Source of the DNA: Pseudolabrys sp. Root1462
Lineage (GTDB): Bacteria > Pseudomonadota > Alphaproteobacteria > Rhizobiales > Xanthobacteraceae
Reading direction: 5' to 3'
NCBI RefSeq assembly: GCF_001426945.1
Contig: NZ_LMFS01000003.1
Span: 462,818 to 526,817 of the forward strand
DNA: 64,000 nucleotides
The position numbers and the translations under genes are program-made. Of this stretch, positions 63,024-64,000 are shown piece by piece (the stretch's first letter is position 1; each line of letters opens with the position of its first letter). A model generated the notes under the pieces. The model was not told where the DNA came from. It saw nothing but the letters and a program-made list of their open reading frames with translations, and did no database searches.

Positions 63024-64000
63024 ACGCTCCCGTAAGCCCGACCGGAGTCGAGGTGCTCGAGGTCCAACCGACCTCGGGCAGGCGGCTTGCCGGCATTGAA
63101 GGGCTGCGCGCCGCGGCTGCCCTTTCGGTCATGCTCGGCCACTTCAATCTGCATCTGGTGCCGGGCGAATTGGTGCCGCCACTCGCCCGTCACCTGCTCA
63201 ATCTCGCTGGCCAAGGCCTCACACTGTTCTTTGTGCTGTCCGGCTTCCTGCTGTTCGGTCCATTTCTGACGGCGGCGGCGCAGAGCCGTCCGTTCAACAT
63301 CTCGCGCTACTTCGCCAACCGCTTTCTACGGATCTATCCCGCCTATGTGACGATTTTTCTGGTCGTCGCCTGCGGGCTGGGCTTGGCCTATATGTCGCCG
63401 ATCTCGGCCACGAACGGCGGCGTAGAAGGCGTCGGTGAGACCGTCGGCCGGATGGCCGATGCAGGCGCCATCCTCGCCAATGTGTTGCTGGTGCAGACGT
63501 TATTGCCGTGGACGATCAAGACCGGCCTCGGCGTGTCATGGTCGTTGACGGCGGAAATCTGCTTCTATCTGGTGCTGCCGGTACTGGCCGTCGTCGCTGT
63601 TCGGCTCAGTGGCCGTTGGGGACTCAGCCGAGCGGCGGTCGCCGTCTCGACGGGCATGATCGTGGTTGGGCTCGTATGCCGGACCATCGGCAACATGCAG
63701 GTGCACGGCGACGCGGCGGCGCAGTTCTATCAGCAGTGGGGCGGCACCTGGCTGGCCGTCTATCTGCGGAGCATCCTGTGCCAGGCGGATCTGTTCGGTC
63801 TCGGCATGCTCGCGGCGATCGGCTATCGCCACAGCCTCACACTGTCGGCGCGTGAGGACCGGGCCCGCTTCCGCCGCTGGCTTTATGTTGCCGCGGCCGC
63901 AGCCGCCGCGATGACCCGCGTCGAATACGAGTTCGGCTTTGCGATGTTCTTCGCGGTGGTGGTGCTGCTCGTCACCACTGAAACGGCGTCAAGGCGACCG
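63020..64000 (+). CDS. Acyltransferase family 3 membrane protein (cut by window end)
   Basis: The first 327 codons of an inner-membrane acyltransferase of the OafA/ExoZ type. The N-terminus shows RLAGIEGLRAAAALSVMLGHF with the family His, LFFVLSGFLLFGPFL, and RYFANRFLRIYPAYVTIF; several spans follow (SWSLTAEICFYLVLPVLAVVAV). It would add acetyl or another acyl group to the exopolysaccharide. The GTG start overlaps the previous stop (GTGA). The gene runs past the window edge. Confidence 0.9.
   Translation, partial: MNAPVSPTGVEVLEVQPTSGRRLAGIEGLRAAAALSVMLGHFNLHLVPGELVPPLARHLLNLAGQGLTLFFVLSGFLLFGPFLTAAAQSRPFNISRYFANRFLRIYPAYVTIFLVVACGLGLAYMSPISATNGGVEGVGETVGRMADAGAILANVLLVQTLLPWTIKTGLGVSWSLTAEICFYLVLPVLAVVAVRLSGRWGLSRAAVAVSTGMIVVGLVCRTIGNMQVHGDAAAQFYQQWGGTWLAVYLRSILCQADLFGLGMLAAIGYRHSLTLSAREDRARFRRWLYVAAAAAAAMTRVEYEFGFAMFFAVVVLLVTTETASRRP

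Overview
The window is GC-rich and carries conserved gene blocks typical of Hyphomicrobiales (Rhizobiales), probably close to the Bradyrhizobium/Rhodopseudomonas/Pseudolabrys group. The signs are an obgE-proB-proA-nadD-rsfS-rlmH block, rplU-rpmA next to a GNAT gene, BA14K-like cysteine modules, and a full kdpFABCDE operon. The taxonomic placement is inference from gene content and protein style, not from a search.

Layout. 0.2-6 kb: rlmH, rsfS, nadD, proA and proB on the minus strand, interrupted by a GNAT gene and a small plus-strand gene. 6-16 kb: accessory genes lying between proB and obgE: a three-subunit dehydrogenase (cytochrome c, GMC flavoprotein, subunit 3), two paralogous anchored proteins with a BA14K-like cysteine motif, a secreted alpha/beta hydrolase, a lytic transglycosylase, and a PAS protein next to a class III alcohol dehydrogenase. 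16-24 kb: obgE, then a plus-strand operon (metallophosphoesterase, cupredoxin, ECF sigma, anti-sigma), a DMT transporter, RidA, a PaiB-like protein, a GNAT, rpmA and rplU. 23.8-26.1 kb: a KdpDE-like two-component system with a shortened sensor.

26.3-39.8 kb is an integrated element of about 13.5 kb in the 3' end of tRNA-Ser(CGA). It is bounded by a 15-bp direct repeat and has a tyrosine recombinase at its distal end. Its backbone (integrase, AlpA-like regulator, a run of small unknown genes, an ATPase/helicase-type replication protein, a large iteron-like inverted repeat, a ribbon-helix-helix protein and a Nu1-type terminase small subunit, with no capsid or tail genes) looks like a phage satellite. 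The tRNA-proximal end carries cargo: a PD-(D/E)XK-like protein, a trypsin-like protease, an unknown helical protein, and a convergent OLD-family ATPase-TOPRIM nuclease. I consider this the best candidate for an undescribed, possibly anti-phage, system.

40-48 kb: kdpFABCDE, preceded by an unlisted 27-residue membrane microprotein. 48-64 kb: an exopolysaccharide locus with a polymerase, a GH5 glycanase, a fused GT4-GT26 transferase, a flippase, a pyruvyl transferase-like protein, an FkbM methyltransferase, a GT4, a Wzc-type co-polymerase/tyrosine kinase, a beta-barrel, a Wza-type export lipoprotein, a phosphoglycosyl transferase and an acyltransferase cut by the window end. Together these would initiate, assemble, decorate, polymerise and export a lipid-linked heteropolysaccharide by a Wzx/Wzy route.
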